Origin: JAMZMI01 sp963848175
GTDB taxonomy: Bacteria > Bacteroidota > Bacteroidia > Cytophagales > Cyclobacteriaceae
Length of the DNA stretch: 64,000 nt
Assembly (NCBI GenBank): GCA_963848175.1
Contig: CAWKCO010000012.1
Coordinates: forward strand, 248,001 to 312,000
Direction of reading: 5' to 3'
The notes beneath the pieces were generated by a model. The model was given only the letters and a program-made list of their open reading frames with translations. It searched no databases and had not been told where the DNA came from. How positions within the stretch are numbered: the stretch's first letter is position 1; every line of letters begins with the position of its first letter. Of this stretch, positions 49,879-56,827 are shown in pieces. The translations under genes were made by a program, and so were the position numbers.

Positions 49879-50673
49879 ATGAAAAAACACTCGATACTCA
49901 CTCTTATTGGTTGCTTTCTTGTCCTTTGTTCCATGGCTCAGCAGAAGTATATTCCTGTGCCAGAGGGAAAGTATTTCAAACCCGGCGAACGGCTTGAATT
50001 GAGCATCAATTATGGATGGTTTAAGCTAGGTGAGGCTGTCGCTACTCTGGATGAGCAACGCAATGCTATAAAGGGAAAAGATCACTACAGCTTTGACCTC
50101 AAGGCGGAAACAGTAGGGTTCTTGAGTTTTATTAAAAGTCTGGAAGCACATTTTCATAGCTATTTACTTACTTCAAATTATAAGCCCACGCATTCTGAGA
50201 ATAAAATTATTGAGGGGAAAGAACGGTGGGATCAGAGAAACTTCTTTGATTATAAAACCAACAAGGTAGATATCAATATACATACTAACAAACCGCCAAA
50301 TTTTGACCGTCACCATGTATTGGATTTGAAACGTGATACCTATGATATCTTAGGTACGGTCATGTATCTACGTAATATCAATTGGAGCAAGCTTAATGTA
50401 GGGGATAGTATAATGATCAGTACACTTTATGATAGCAGAATCTACGATTTTGGAATAGAGAGTGGGGGTACTGAGAAGATGGAATTTCAAGGAAAAACCT
50501 ACAACGCTCATAAGTTATACATCCTTTTTCCGATTAGTAAAACCTTCCCTGAACCTCATCTAGTTATTTTTTGGTTGATAGATATGAAAGGAGTTCACCT
50601 GCCAATACTTATAGAGGCCAATATGCGAATAGGACGGGTGCTTTGCAAGCTGGAGAAATACGAACAACTTTAA
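49879..50673 (+). CDS. DUF3108 protein, secreted
   Basis: The frame is open upstream to 49690, but the ATG at 49879 starts a signal peptide (MKKHSILTLIGCFLVLCSMAQ), so I prefer it; the product is 264 residues. The mature part (about 245 residues) matches DUF3108 with the starting pattern FKPGERLELSINYGWFKLGEAVATLDEQ and later KRDTYDILGTVMYLRNINW. It is likely a periplasmic or outer-membrane-associated protein of unknown function. Its end overlaps the convergent gene by 4 bp. Confidence 0.85.
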   Translation: MKKHSILTLIGCFLVLCSMAQQKYIPVPEGKYFKPGERLELSINYGWFKLGEAVATLDEQRNAIKGKDHYSFDLKAETVGFLSFIKSLEAHFHSYLLTSNYKPTHSENKIIEGKERWDQRNFFDYKTNKVDINIHTNKPPNFDRHHVLDLKRDTYDILGTVMYLRNINWSKLNVGDSIMISTLYDSRIYDFGIESGGTEKMEFQGKTYNAHKLYILFPISKTFPEPHLVIFWLIDMKGVHLPILIEANMRIGRVLCKLEKYEQL

Positions 50674-51197
50674 AGGTTCAACTTTCTATGTTGATTGTAC
50701 TCCTTGATTTTCTCATTTAGAAGCTTAAAATCTAGCTTGCCATCTACGTCTTTTAGATGGTCTACTATGGCCAAGGCCTTGGTTAGCCTGCTGTCAGTAT
50801 TTTTTACCTGATTGATAATGTAGATAAGGTTTCGTTGTTTTCCTGGGGTAAGGTTTTGAAAATATTCGTTACCATCATCGTCTTGATCTAATAGTGCCTG
50901 CAATTCATCAGGCATTTCCATCCCATATTCCGAGGTGTCCTTTTCAATTTTTATAGAGAAAGAATCACCTAGTTTCAACCCAAGCCGTGTTATGATTTTT
51001 TGATTGATCAAAATAAAGTAACCGTCAAGATAGGGCATAAATGAAGATTGAATATCTATTTTATCTGCTATTCGACATTTTATTCTTCGATTCTCACCAT
51101 CAATAAGCTGCTCTGCGACTTTTCGCGATACGTGCGCATAGTAATTGAAAACCCTAGTGTCTTCAAATTGGCTAAGCGTCAAAGTAATATCAATCAT
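50670..51197 (-). CDS. YdeI/OmpD-associated family protein with DUF1905 domain
   Basis: The 175-residue protein has an N-terminal DUF1905-like beta-barrel part (MIDITLTLSQFEDTRVFNYY to LGLKLGDSFSIKIEKD) and a YdeI-like part with the classical MPDELQALLDQD and FQNLTPGKQRNLIYIINQVKN. YdeI proteins in enterics are linked to peptide or metal stress, but the role is unclear. It is the last gene of a three-gene minus-strand unit, 1 bp after the preceding stop. Confidence 0.85.
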   Translation of the reverse strand: MIDITLTLSQFEDTRVFNYYAHVSRKVAEQLIDGENRRIKCRIADKIDIQSSFMPYLDGYFILINQKIITRLGLKLGDSFSIKIEKDTSEYGMEMPDELQALLDQDDDGNEYFQNLTPGKQRNLIYIINQVKNTDSRLTKALAIVDHLKDVDGKLDFKLLNEKIKEYNQHRKLNL

Positions 51198-51198
51198 C

Positions 51199-51510
51199 CT
51201 AAAACTGTCCTAAATCTTCACAAGTCAAACAAACGTTGGCATACCTATCATATTCGTCATAAGCAGGCCCTGGCCTGCCTAAGAATGTGATAATTTTATC
51301 TAAACGTACCGGGTCTTTATCTACCATTAGAAATAAACCTTCTTCAGTTTTTTCTAATACGCCAATTTCCCCTTCTGCCAAACCAATTTCTTTTTTTGGT
51401 GTGAAAAAATGGACTTTCCCTGAAGGGAATTGTTTTTTTCTTTCCGCAATGATTTCCGCAAAATCTGGATCTACGGGCAAATACTTTTCTTGATAAGCTG
51501 TCATATTCAT
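51199..51510 (-). CDS. Small conserved Bacteroidota protein next to DUF7009
   Basis: The frame opens at 51546, but that would overlap the upstream gene. The ATG at 51510 (MNMTAYQEKYLPVDPD) or the next at 51504 fits better. The product of about 103 residues includes GRPGPAYDEYDRYANVCLTCEDLGQF, with two Cys in CLTC near the end. The family is known to me only as small proteins that travel with DUF7009 and molybdenum-cofactor genes. No function is known. It lies between the DUF7009 gene (7 bp) and the YdeI-like gene (1 bp) in one transcription unit. Confidence 0.7.
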   Translation of the reverse strand: MNMTAYQEKYLPVDPDFAEIIAERKKQFPSGKVHFFTPKKEIGLAEGEIGVLEKTEEGLFLMVDKDPVRLDKIITFLGRPGPAYDEYDRYANVCLTCEDLGQF

Positions 51511-51517
51511 CCAATTT

Positions 51518-51841
51518 TCAATGTTTACAAGGGTAATCTTTCTCAATGGCGATGTTCAAGGGAGTCCCAATTTCTGTTTTGAGTGTGGTATATATGCCTT
51601 CTTCATCGCTAGTTGCCCACGCTTCAGCTTGAAGTTTGGGTATAGTTACACTCAGTGAACCTTCTAAATGATGCGCATTCACAGCTTTATGATCCAAATC
51701 TGACACGATTTCAAAGTTCATAGTTTGAGAACCTGCACCAACATGAACAGTCAAAGACAGGGTTTTCCCCTCGGAGAGCTCTTGCACCTCAGTATCATCT
51801 AGTCGGAAGCGCAATTGGTCAGAAGTTATTCTTATTTTCAT
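51518..51841 (-). CDS. DUF7009 family protein
   Basis: The 107-residue protein begins MKIRITSDQLRFRLDDTEVQEL, the typical opening of DUF7009, and continues as a small beta-rich fold (LSVTIPKLQAEAWATSDEEGI). Its function is not known. It is the first gene of the minus-strand unit, divergent from mobA, which supports a link to molybdenum cofactor use. Confidence 0.78.
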   Translation of the reverse strand: MKIRITSDQLRFRLDDTEVQELSEGKTLSLTVHVGAGSQTMNFEIVSDLDHKAVNAHHLEGSLSVTIPKLQAEAWATSDEEGIYTTLKTEIGTPLNIAIEKDYPCKH

Positions 51842-51952
51842 ATTTGGTCTATGGATTTACTGTTCCTTATCACTTGTGAATGTACGAAATTCATTCACTT
51901 TTTGATTTGTGATTTACCGAATGATTTGAGACGGATGTTTGTAAATTTAAAC

Positions 51953-52510
51953 ATGATCAAAGCATTGATACTCACTGGTGGGAAGAGTTCTCGTATGGGA
52001 ACGGATAAATTTTTGATGAAAGTAAATGAGGATAAGCCACAATACCTCTTTATCTATGAAATGCTGACAACTCTTGGAGTGGAGGTATATTTTTCATGTA
52101 CTTCGGAGCAGAGCAAAGAGATCGGTAGTCAGTACAACACCATTGTAGATAAGTATGACGGCATAGGCCCCATTGGAGGGATTGCCTCTGCGGTTTTGAC
52201 CGATAATAAAACCTCGTGGCTTGTGGTGGCTTGTGACCTGATTAACTTGACACCTGATGCACTAAATGTGCTGCTCTCAGCAAATGATGATCGTATGTAT
52301 GATATTGTGACCTACGGTGGGGAGACGGATGGTTTTTTGGAGACGACTCTTACCATCTATAATCCGGGCGCTTTTATCGTAATCAAAAGAAAAGTGAGAG
52401 ATCAGCAGTACAAGCTTCAAGAATTGATGAAAAAATGTACTGTGAAGGCAATCAAACCTGTAGACAAAAAAATCCTCAGGAATGCGAACACTCCTGAGGA
52501 TTTGACTTAG
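51953..52510 (+). CDS. mobA: Molybdenum cofactor guanylyltransferase (MobA-like)
   Basis: I take the ATG at 51953 (MIKALILTGGKSSRMGTDKF). The open frame further upstream gives no better start. The 185-residue protein has the nucleotidyltransferase motif LTGGKSSRMGTDK, VDKYDGIGPIGGIASA and VVACDLINLTPDAL, where Asp binds Mg2+. It ends with the conserved NANTPEDL. MobA attaches GMP to molybdopterin. Its divergent neighbours are small proteins often found near molybdopterin genes. No other cofactor gene is in the window. Confidence 0.9.
   Translation: MIKALILTGGKSSRMGTDKFLMKVNEDKPQYLFIYEMLTTLGVEVYFSCTSEQSKEIGSQYNTIVDKYDGIGPIGGIASAVLTDNKTSWLVVACDLINLTPDALNVLLSANDDRMYDIVTYGGETDGFLETTLTIYNPGAFIVIKRKVRDQQYKLQELMKKCTVKAIKPVDKKILRNANTPEDLT
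52464..52502 (-). terminator. Minus-strand terminator hairpin inside the end of mobA
   Basis: AATCCTCAGGA (52471-52481) and TCCTGAGGATT (52492-52502) are perfect 11-bp arms. On the minus strand the stem is followed by TTTTTTT, so the terminator faces left, although no annotated minus-strand gene lies upstream. The arms are part of the mobA C-terminus (ILRNANTPEDLT). Confidence 0.5.
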
Positions 52511-52811
52511 TCCAGAAAAATGGGTTCTAAGTTTTTAAGCGGTTAGGAACAGTTTTAAGTTTTCCGCAAGATATATCGTGTTGTCTTTTGTTCCCAAGTA
52601 ATGGTCTTAGAAGTCATAAGGGAGAACAACTTTATTGCCCGATTATGTTTTCATTCGGATCATTTTTACTCCTGCAAAAGATTTAAAACAGAATTTGTTT
52701 CGAACATTCACACAATAGCTTCCCTTGGTAGTCTAACTTCGTGCACTTTTCTTCCACATGAAGTAAATCTCTGTTGCGGTAAAAGGAGCTGAATGATTAA
52801 AGGAGTTCTGT
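52511..52811. other. Intergenic region, no gene seen
   Basis: 300 bp between mobA and the 2OG oxygenase gene. A 63-codon frame here has no start context or protein-like composition. The leftward terminator at 52464 would fit an unannotated minus-strand transcript starting here, but there is no coding support. Confidence 0.4.
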
Positions 52812-53444
52812 GTGATAGATATAGAAAATGAAGAGCTGTGGATCGATTGGATGGATCGACTGGCTGATGACAACTACGTGGTTATAGATCAATTTTTAGA
52901 CGCTAAAGAAATTGATGGTATTTGTGCTTTTTTTGAAGAAAAATTGGCTCAAGATGACTTTGACAAAGCAGGCATTGGCACGCTAGGCCAGTATACTATT
53001 GATAAGAAAATAAGAGGAGATTATATCAAGTGGCTGGACGAACAAGAAGACCCCAGAATTGATATTTACTTTCAACGAATTCACATCCTTATTGAAAAGG
53101 TCAATCGATTGTGTTACTTGAGTTTGTCAGGTGTGGAAATGCACTTGGCTCATTACCCTAAAGGAACCTTCTATAAAAGGCATTTGGATCAGTTTGAAAA
53201 AAGAAACAACCGGATGATCTCTGTGATTCTCTATCTCAACCGCGATTGGAAAGATGGAGATGGGGGTGAGCTAAAAGCTTATTTGCCAGACGGGGAGGAG
53301 CGAATCATCGCGCCATTGGCCAATAGATTGGTATTGATGAGAAGTAACATCGTGGAGCACGAAGTGCTTATGACTCAATGTGATAGAAGAAGCGTAACAG
53401 GTTGGCTGCTTTACCGTCCATTGGGGCTTGGTTATTTGGGGTGA
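52812..53444 (+). CDS. 2-oxoglutarate/Fe(II)-dependent oxygenase (prolyl-4-hydroxylase-like)
   Basis: The start is GTG at 52812, supported by AAAGGAG about 6 bp upstream. The 210-residue protein has the double-stranded beta-helix of the P4H type: YKRHLDQF provides the iron-binding His and Asp, IVEHEV the second His, and RRSVTGWLLY the 2-oxoglutarate-binding Arg. The facial triad is complete. It hydroxylates an unknown protein or small molecule. It is a single gene. Confidence 0.92.
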   Translation: MIDIENEELWIDWMDRLADDNYVVIDQFLDAKEIDGICAFFEEKLAQDDFDKAGIGTLGQYTIDKKIRGDYIKWLDEQEDPRIDIYFQRIHILIEKVNRLCYLSLSGVEMHLAHYPKGTFYKRHLDQFEKRNNRMISVILYLNRDWKDGDGGELKAYLPDGEERIIAPLANRLVLMRSNIVEHEVLMTQCDRRSVTGWLLYRPLGLGYLG

Positions 53445-53611
53445 AACGCGAGTGGGTAATTGAGTGAGTTGCTGTTTGGATTTATGAGCACACGAAAAAA
53501 GGATTTTTGAATAATAAAAACAAACCCTGATTCCAAACACAATAAAGATGTCTCATTGGTTTTAAATACTTGCAGAGGCCCATCCTTTTAGGCTGATCGA
53601 ATAATTGTTTA

Positions 53612-54654
53612 TATGACTATCCGTAATTAGAACCAACCCCTAAAAATCGCTAACTTGTATAAGGATCAAAAAGGTTATTGGTATGAATTTACATGAGTTT
53701 TTCAAGAAATACCCAGATGAATCTTCATGCATTGAAGGCTTCAAACAGAAACGACTAGAACTAGGAGTTTTCTGTAGGAAGTGTGAACATAATGAGCACT
53801 ATTTCCGCAAGACGGATTTGAAATTCCAATGTAAGAAATGTGGCAGTCGTCAAAGCTTACGTTCAGGCACTGTTATGGAACACAGCAATTTACCTTTCTA
53901 TTATTGGATGCTTTGTATAGAGTTAATGACGCTATCGAAAAAGAGCTTTTCAGCTTTAGAAATGCAAAGAATGTTAGGTCATAAGCGTTATGAGCCTATT
54001 TGGTTGATGATGCATAAGATACGTAGAGTGATGAGCAAAAGAGATAGTAAATATCAATTGGATGGCTATCTAGAATTTGATGAAGGTTTTTTTGAAAGTA
54101 CCCATCAAAAGCTGGAAGGCGATCAACAGGAAGGAGACGAATCACAAAAGCCAGAAGAGACTAAAAGGGGTAGAGGAAGCCAGAAACAAGCAAAAGTATT
54201 GGTTATGGTAGAGTCTGAGCCAAGTATAAGAGCACCCAAGAAAGGCAAGCCTAATAGAAAAGTTGGTCATCTTAAAATGGTGGTAATGGAAGATTTGAAG
54301 TCTGCGAGCATTAATAAAGCAGTAGAAGCATCTGTAAAAGAAACGGCTCATATAACCACCGATGGATACCGAGGCTATTCCAAATTGAAGGATAAAATAG
54401 CCCATCATCATGTGGTTATCGAGCCTAACAAATCAAAATCAGCCAAAATATTCCCTTGGGTGAACAGAACTATCAGTAACGCTAAGAAAGTAATGTTAGG
54501 TGTTCATCATAATGCGATAGATCAGCAATACATCCAAAACTATCTGGATGAATTCTGCTACAAATTCAATAGGAGATATTTTGGGGACAAACTATCAGAT
54601 CGGCTAATGATTGCTGCTCTTGAAACAACTTGGTATTAATTACGGACAGTCATA
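53612..54654 (+). mobile_element. Complete IS1595-family insertion sequence with 8-bp target duplication
   Basis: Terminal inverted repeats TATGACTATCCGTAATTA (53612-53629) and, at the other end, TAATTACGGACAGTCATA (54637-54654) match at 17 of 18 positions. The 8-bp sequence ATTGTTTA flanks both sides (53604-53611 and 54655-54662), the duplication length typical for the family. The element is 1043 bp with one transposase gene. It sits between the oxygenase gene and tcdA and breaks no gene. Perfect duplications suggest a recent insertion. Confidence 0.95.
53683..54639 (+). CDS. IS1595-family transposase
   Basis: The 318-residue protein has an N-terminal zinc ribbon (CRKC and CKKC) and the ISXO2-like DDE domain: D133 in LEFDEGFF, D227 in HITTDGYRGY and E290 in YLDEFCYKFNRR. 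An internal Lys/Gln/Glu-rich insertion (about 145-170) separates the first and second catalytic residues. The stop codon lies inside the right terminal repeat. All key residues are present, so it looks active. Confidence 0.95.
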   Translation: MNLHEFFKKYPDESSCIEGFKQKRLELGVFCRKCEHNEHYFRKTDLKFQCKKCGSRQSLRSGTVMEHSNLPFYYWMLCIELMTLSKKSFSALEMQRMLGHKRYEPIWLMMHKIRRVMSKRDSKYQLDGYLEFDEGFFESTHQKLEGDQQEGDESQKPEETKRGRGSQKQAKVLVMVESEPSIRAPKKGKPNRKVGHLKMVVMEDLKSASINKAVEASVKETAHITTDGYRGYSKLKDKIAHHHVVIEPNKSKSAKIFPWVNRTISNAKKVMLGVHHNAIDQQYIQNYLDEFCYKFNRRYFGDKLSDRLMIAALETTWY

Positions 54655-54670
54655 ATTGTTTAAAAGTCAT

Positions 54671-55393
54671 TTATTTCAAACTAGTGATTCTGTTTATCAC
54701 TTCAGCAGCCATGGTCATTCCAAACATGCCCGGCATATAAGAAATAGTGCCGTAAAAGGACTTTTTGAATTTGGTGCCATCCGTTAATTTTAGAGAGTGC
54801 TTTGGCTGCACCTCTTCAGAATAAACACATAAGACTCCTCGCGTCACACCTTTATTTTTCAATAGTTTCCTTACTTGTTGTGCAAACTTGCACTCCCGGG
54901 TCTTTCCTACATCTGCTACTCGTATTCTAGATGGATCTAATTTTCCGCCTGCGCCCATAGAAGAAATGAATGGGTATTTCATTCTGCGCAAGGTAAGAAT
55001 TAGTGAAAGTTTTGGTGTAAAACTATCGATGCAGTCTAAAACATAGGTAAAAGGATTGTTTTGTAAAAACGACTGCATTACATCTGGCTCCATAAAAGCA
55101 TCAATCACTTTTACTTCTAGCTCAGGGTTAATATCCAAAAAGCGATCTCTCAGCACAAAGGCTTTCTGTTTTCCCACGGTGGAATCCAGTGCTTGAAGCT
55201 GCCTATTTTTATTGGTAGGATCCACGTCATCTCCATCTATGATGGTGATATGCCCCAATCCTGCACGTACGAGCGTTTCGGCAGCATAACTACCAACACC
55301 ACCCAACCCCACAACTAGAACATTGGACTCCTTCAGTTTTCCTAAAGCTTCTTCTCCAATCAATAGCTCCGTTCTCTCTAACCAATCACTCAT
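54671..55393 (-). CDS. tcdA: tRNA threonylcarbamoyladenosine dehydratase (TcdA/CsdL)
   Basis: The E1-like enzyme activates t6A at position 37 of tRNAs and cyclises it to ct6A using ATP. The 240-residue protein has VLVVGLGGVGSYAAETLVRAG (ATP-binding Rossmann), NKNRQLQALDSTVGKQKA, and VLDCIDSFTPKLSL. The C-terminal part contains YGTISYMPGMFGMTMAAEVI, typical of TcdA rather than MoeB or ThiF. Its start overlaps the stop of the upstream TatD-like gene by 4 bp (ATGA), so the two are coupled. Confidence 0.93.
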   Translation of the reverse strand: MSDWLERTELLIGEEALGKLKESNVLVVGLGGVGSYAAETLVRAGLGHITIIDGDDVDPTNKNRQLQALDSTVGKQKAFVLRDRFLDINPELEVKVIDAFMEPDVMQSFLQNNPFTYVLDCIDSFTPKLSLILTLRRMKYPFISSMGAGGKLDPSRIRVADVGKTRECKFAQQVRKLLKNKGVTRGVLCVYSEEVQPKHSLKLTDGTKFKKSFYGTISYMPGMFGMTMAAEVINRITSLK

Positions 55394-56052
55394 TTTTCAA
55401 AAAATTCACTTGCGTTTTTATTCATTTGAACACAAAGTTCATCAAAATCAAGGCCTGCTGCTTCAGAAACCAACGTGTAAATTTGCTGAATGGTAACGTC
55501 AGGCATGCTATCCGTCTCCAAAAATAGTTTCTCCATTGGCAAGGATTCAAACCAACTTTGATATTTGGCAGGAGGGGAAGGCATAAGTGAAAGGTAAAAG
55601 CCATGGGCGATTAGCTGCTTAGCCAAAATGACATGTCGCCCATAGCCATGCACGCACCATTTTTTGATGTTAGGAAATTCCTTTTTGATTTGAATCAATT
55701 GATCAAAAGCTCGAACGCAATGGATAATCACGGGTTTGTTAAGTTGCTCCGCAATTACGAGCTGACTTCTGAGCACCTCCATTTGAATGTTCATTGCTGG
55801 TCCTTTTAGCCGGTCTAGACCCATTTCGCCCATTGCTAAACAATACTCGTCCGCAAGCAGCAAAAGTAGTTGATTTTGTTGTTGTGGGGTGACGGGTGTT
55901 GTCGTCCACCATGGATGCAACCCCACGGTGAAATACTGCCGCTCTTTCTCTTGTCCCAAATGTATAGAAACAATCTCTGCAACATCCTTAAGATCCTTGT
56001 TACGAAGGCTATGAGTATGGAAGTCTAATAAGTTTTTGGGAGTAAACAACAT
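55390..56052 (-). CDS. TatD-family metal-dependent hydrolase
   Basis: The 220-residue protein is a TIM-barrel amidohydrolase. The HTH metal motif is in LLDFHTHSL, MGEMGLDR carries the conserved Glu, VIIHCVRAFDQLI and WCVHGYGR carry metal His residues, and ETDSMPD the final Asp. TatD proteins have 3'-5' exonuclease or tRNA-related activity. This one is short and lacks some C-terminal features of TatD proper, so the exact subfamily is open. It is translationally coupled to tcdA. Confidence 0.85.
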   Translation of the reverse strand: MLFTPKNLLDFHTHSLRNKDLKDVAEIVSIHLGQEKERQYFTVGLHPWWTTTPVTPQQQNQLLLLLADEYCLAMGEMGLDRLKGPAMNIQMEVLRSQLVIAEQLNKPVIIHCVRAFDQLIQIKKEFPNIKKWCVHGYGRHVILAKQLIAHGFYLSLMPSPPAKYQSWFESLPMEKLFLETDSMPDVTIQQIYTLVSEAAGLDFDELCVQMNKNASEFFEK

Positions 56053-56296
56053 AAATACAATAGCAATAACAACTCAATATCTCATCTTTCTAAATGTAAG
56101 GAAGAGCCTAAGGCATTCGAGACAAGCAGTTTGCTTAAAAGACTTTTCTATTGGTATAAAAACTAAAGGTTAAATTTAGCCTCGTTCTTAAAGCTTACCG
56201 ATATCGGGGTTTTAGTATCCCAAATTGCTGTTGTTTTTTGCGATTACTAGACCTTTGGTGTTTTTACCAAAGGCTTGTCATGAGACATTTAAAACA

Positions 56297-56334
56297 AAAA
56301 AAAGGGTTCTCTACTTTCGAAGAGAACCCCTTTT
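56297..56334. terminator. Bidirectional intrinsic terminator
   Basis: AAAGGGTTCTCT (56301-56312) and AGAGAACCCCTTTT (56321-56334) pair around ACTTTCGA. An A run flanks the left arm, so on the minus strand the stem is followed by a long T run. That fits the end of the small lipoprotein gene (stop at 56356). The DNA at 56053-56296 holds nothing else supported. Confidence 0.82.
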
Positions 56335-56355
56335 CAATGGTCTTTTATGCTGATT

Positions 56356-56543
56356 TTACTCAGCAGAAGTTGAATCCATAGCCACAGTATCAATTTCTAC
56401 AGTCAATGAATCTACCACTTCAACAGCAGTAGTATCGATTGTAGTTTCAACATGCAGTTTCTTCAACTGTTTCAGTTTTGGTTGGAGCGCTGCATGCACC
56501 TAGTGCAAATACAACTCCAAGAATAAGTAGGTTTCTTTTTCAT
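56356..56543 (-). CDS. Tiny lipoprotein, two frameshifts
   Basis: This gene is too broken to appear as one open frame. From the ATG at 56543 the frame fails after four codons. Removing one A gives MKKNLLILGVVFALGACSAP, a lipoprotein signal with a Cys after LGA. Near 56453-56457 another single-base removal joins VEETA to VETTIDTTAVEVV. The repaired product is 61 residues, rich in Thr, Val and Glu, ending at TAA 56356. 188 bp equals 62 codons plus two bases. Similar short Thr/Glu-rich lipoproteins are common in Bacteroidota. The function is unknown. Confidence 0.65.
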
Positions 56544-56827
56544 GTTAGAAGGTTAGTTTTAATAATTTGGGTAATTACCAAATTTTATCCTTTAATTCAA
56601 AAATGTTGATGGTTTTTTTTCATAAGGATGAAAACTGTTGCAAATATCGCAACATAATACTGGATTTACCATCAAATTTTCATAGGATATTTAATATTTT
56701 TTTTGAAATAGTATTATGGTAGCCGTTTCTTTTCGAGTTCAAACTAAATGGACCTGAAAAAGACTTATTAAATCCATTTCAGGCACATTTTGAAATTCCA
56801 ATTTTCTTATATGACTATTTAACTGAA

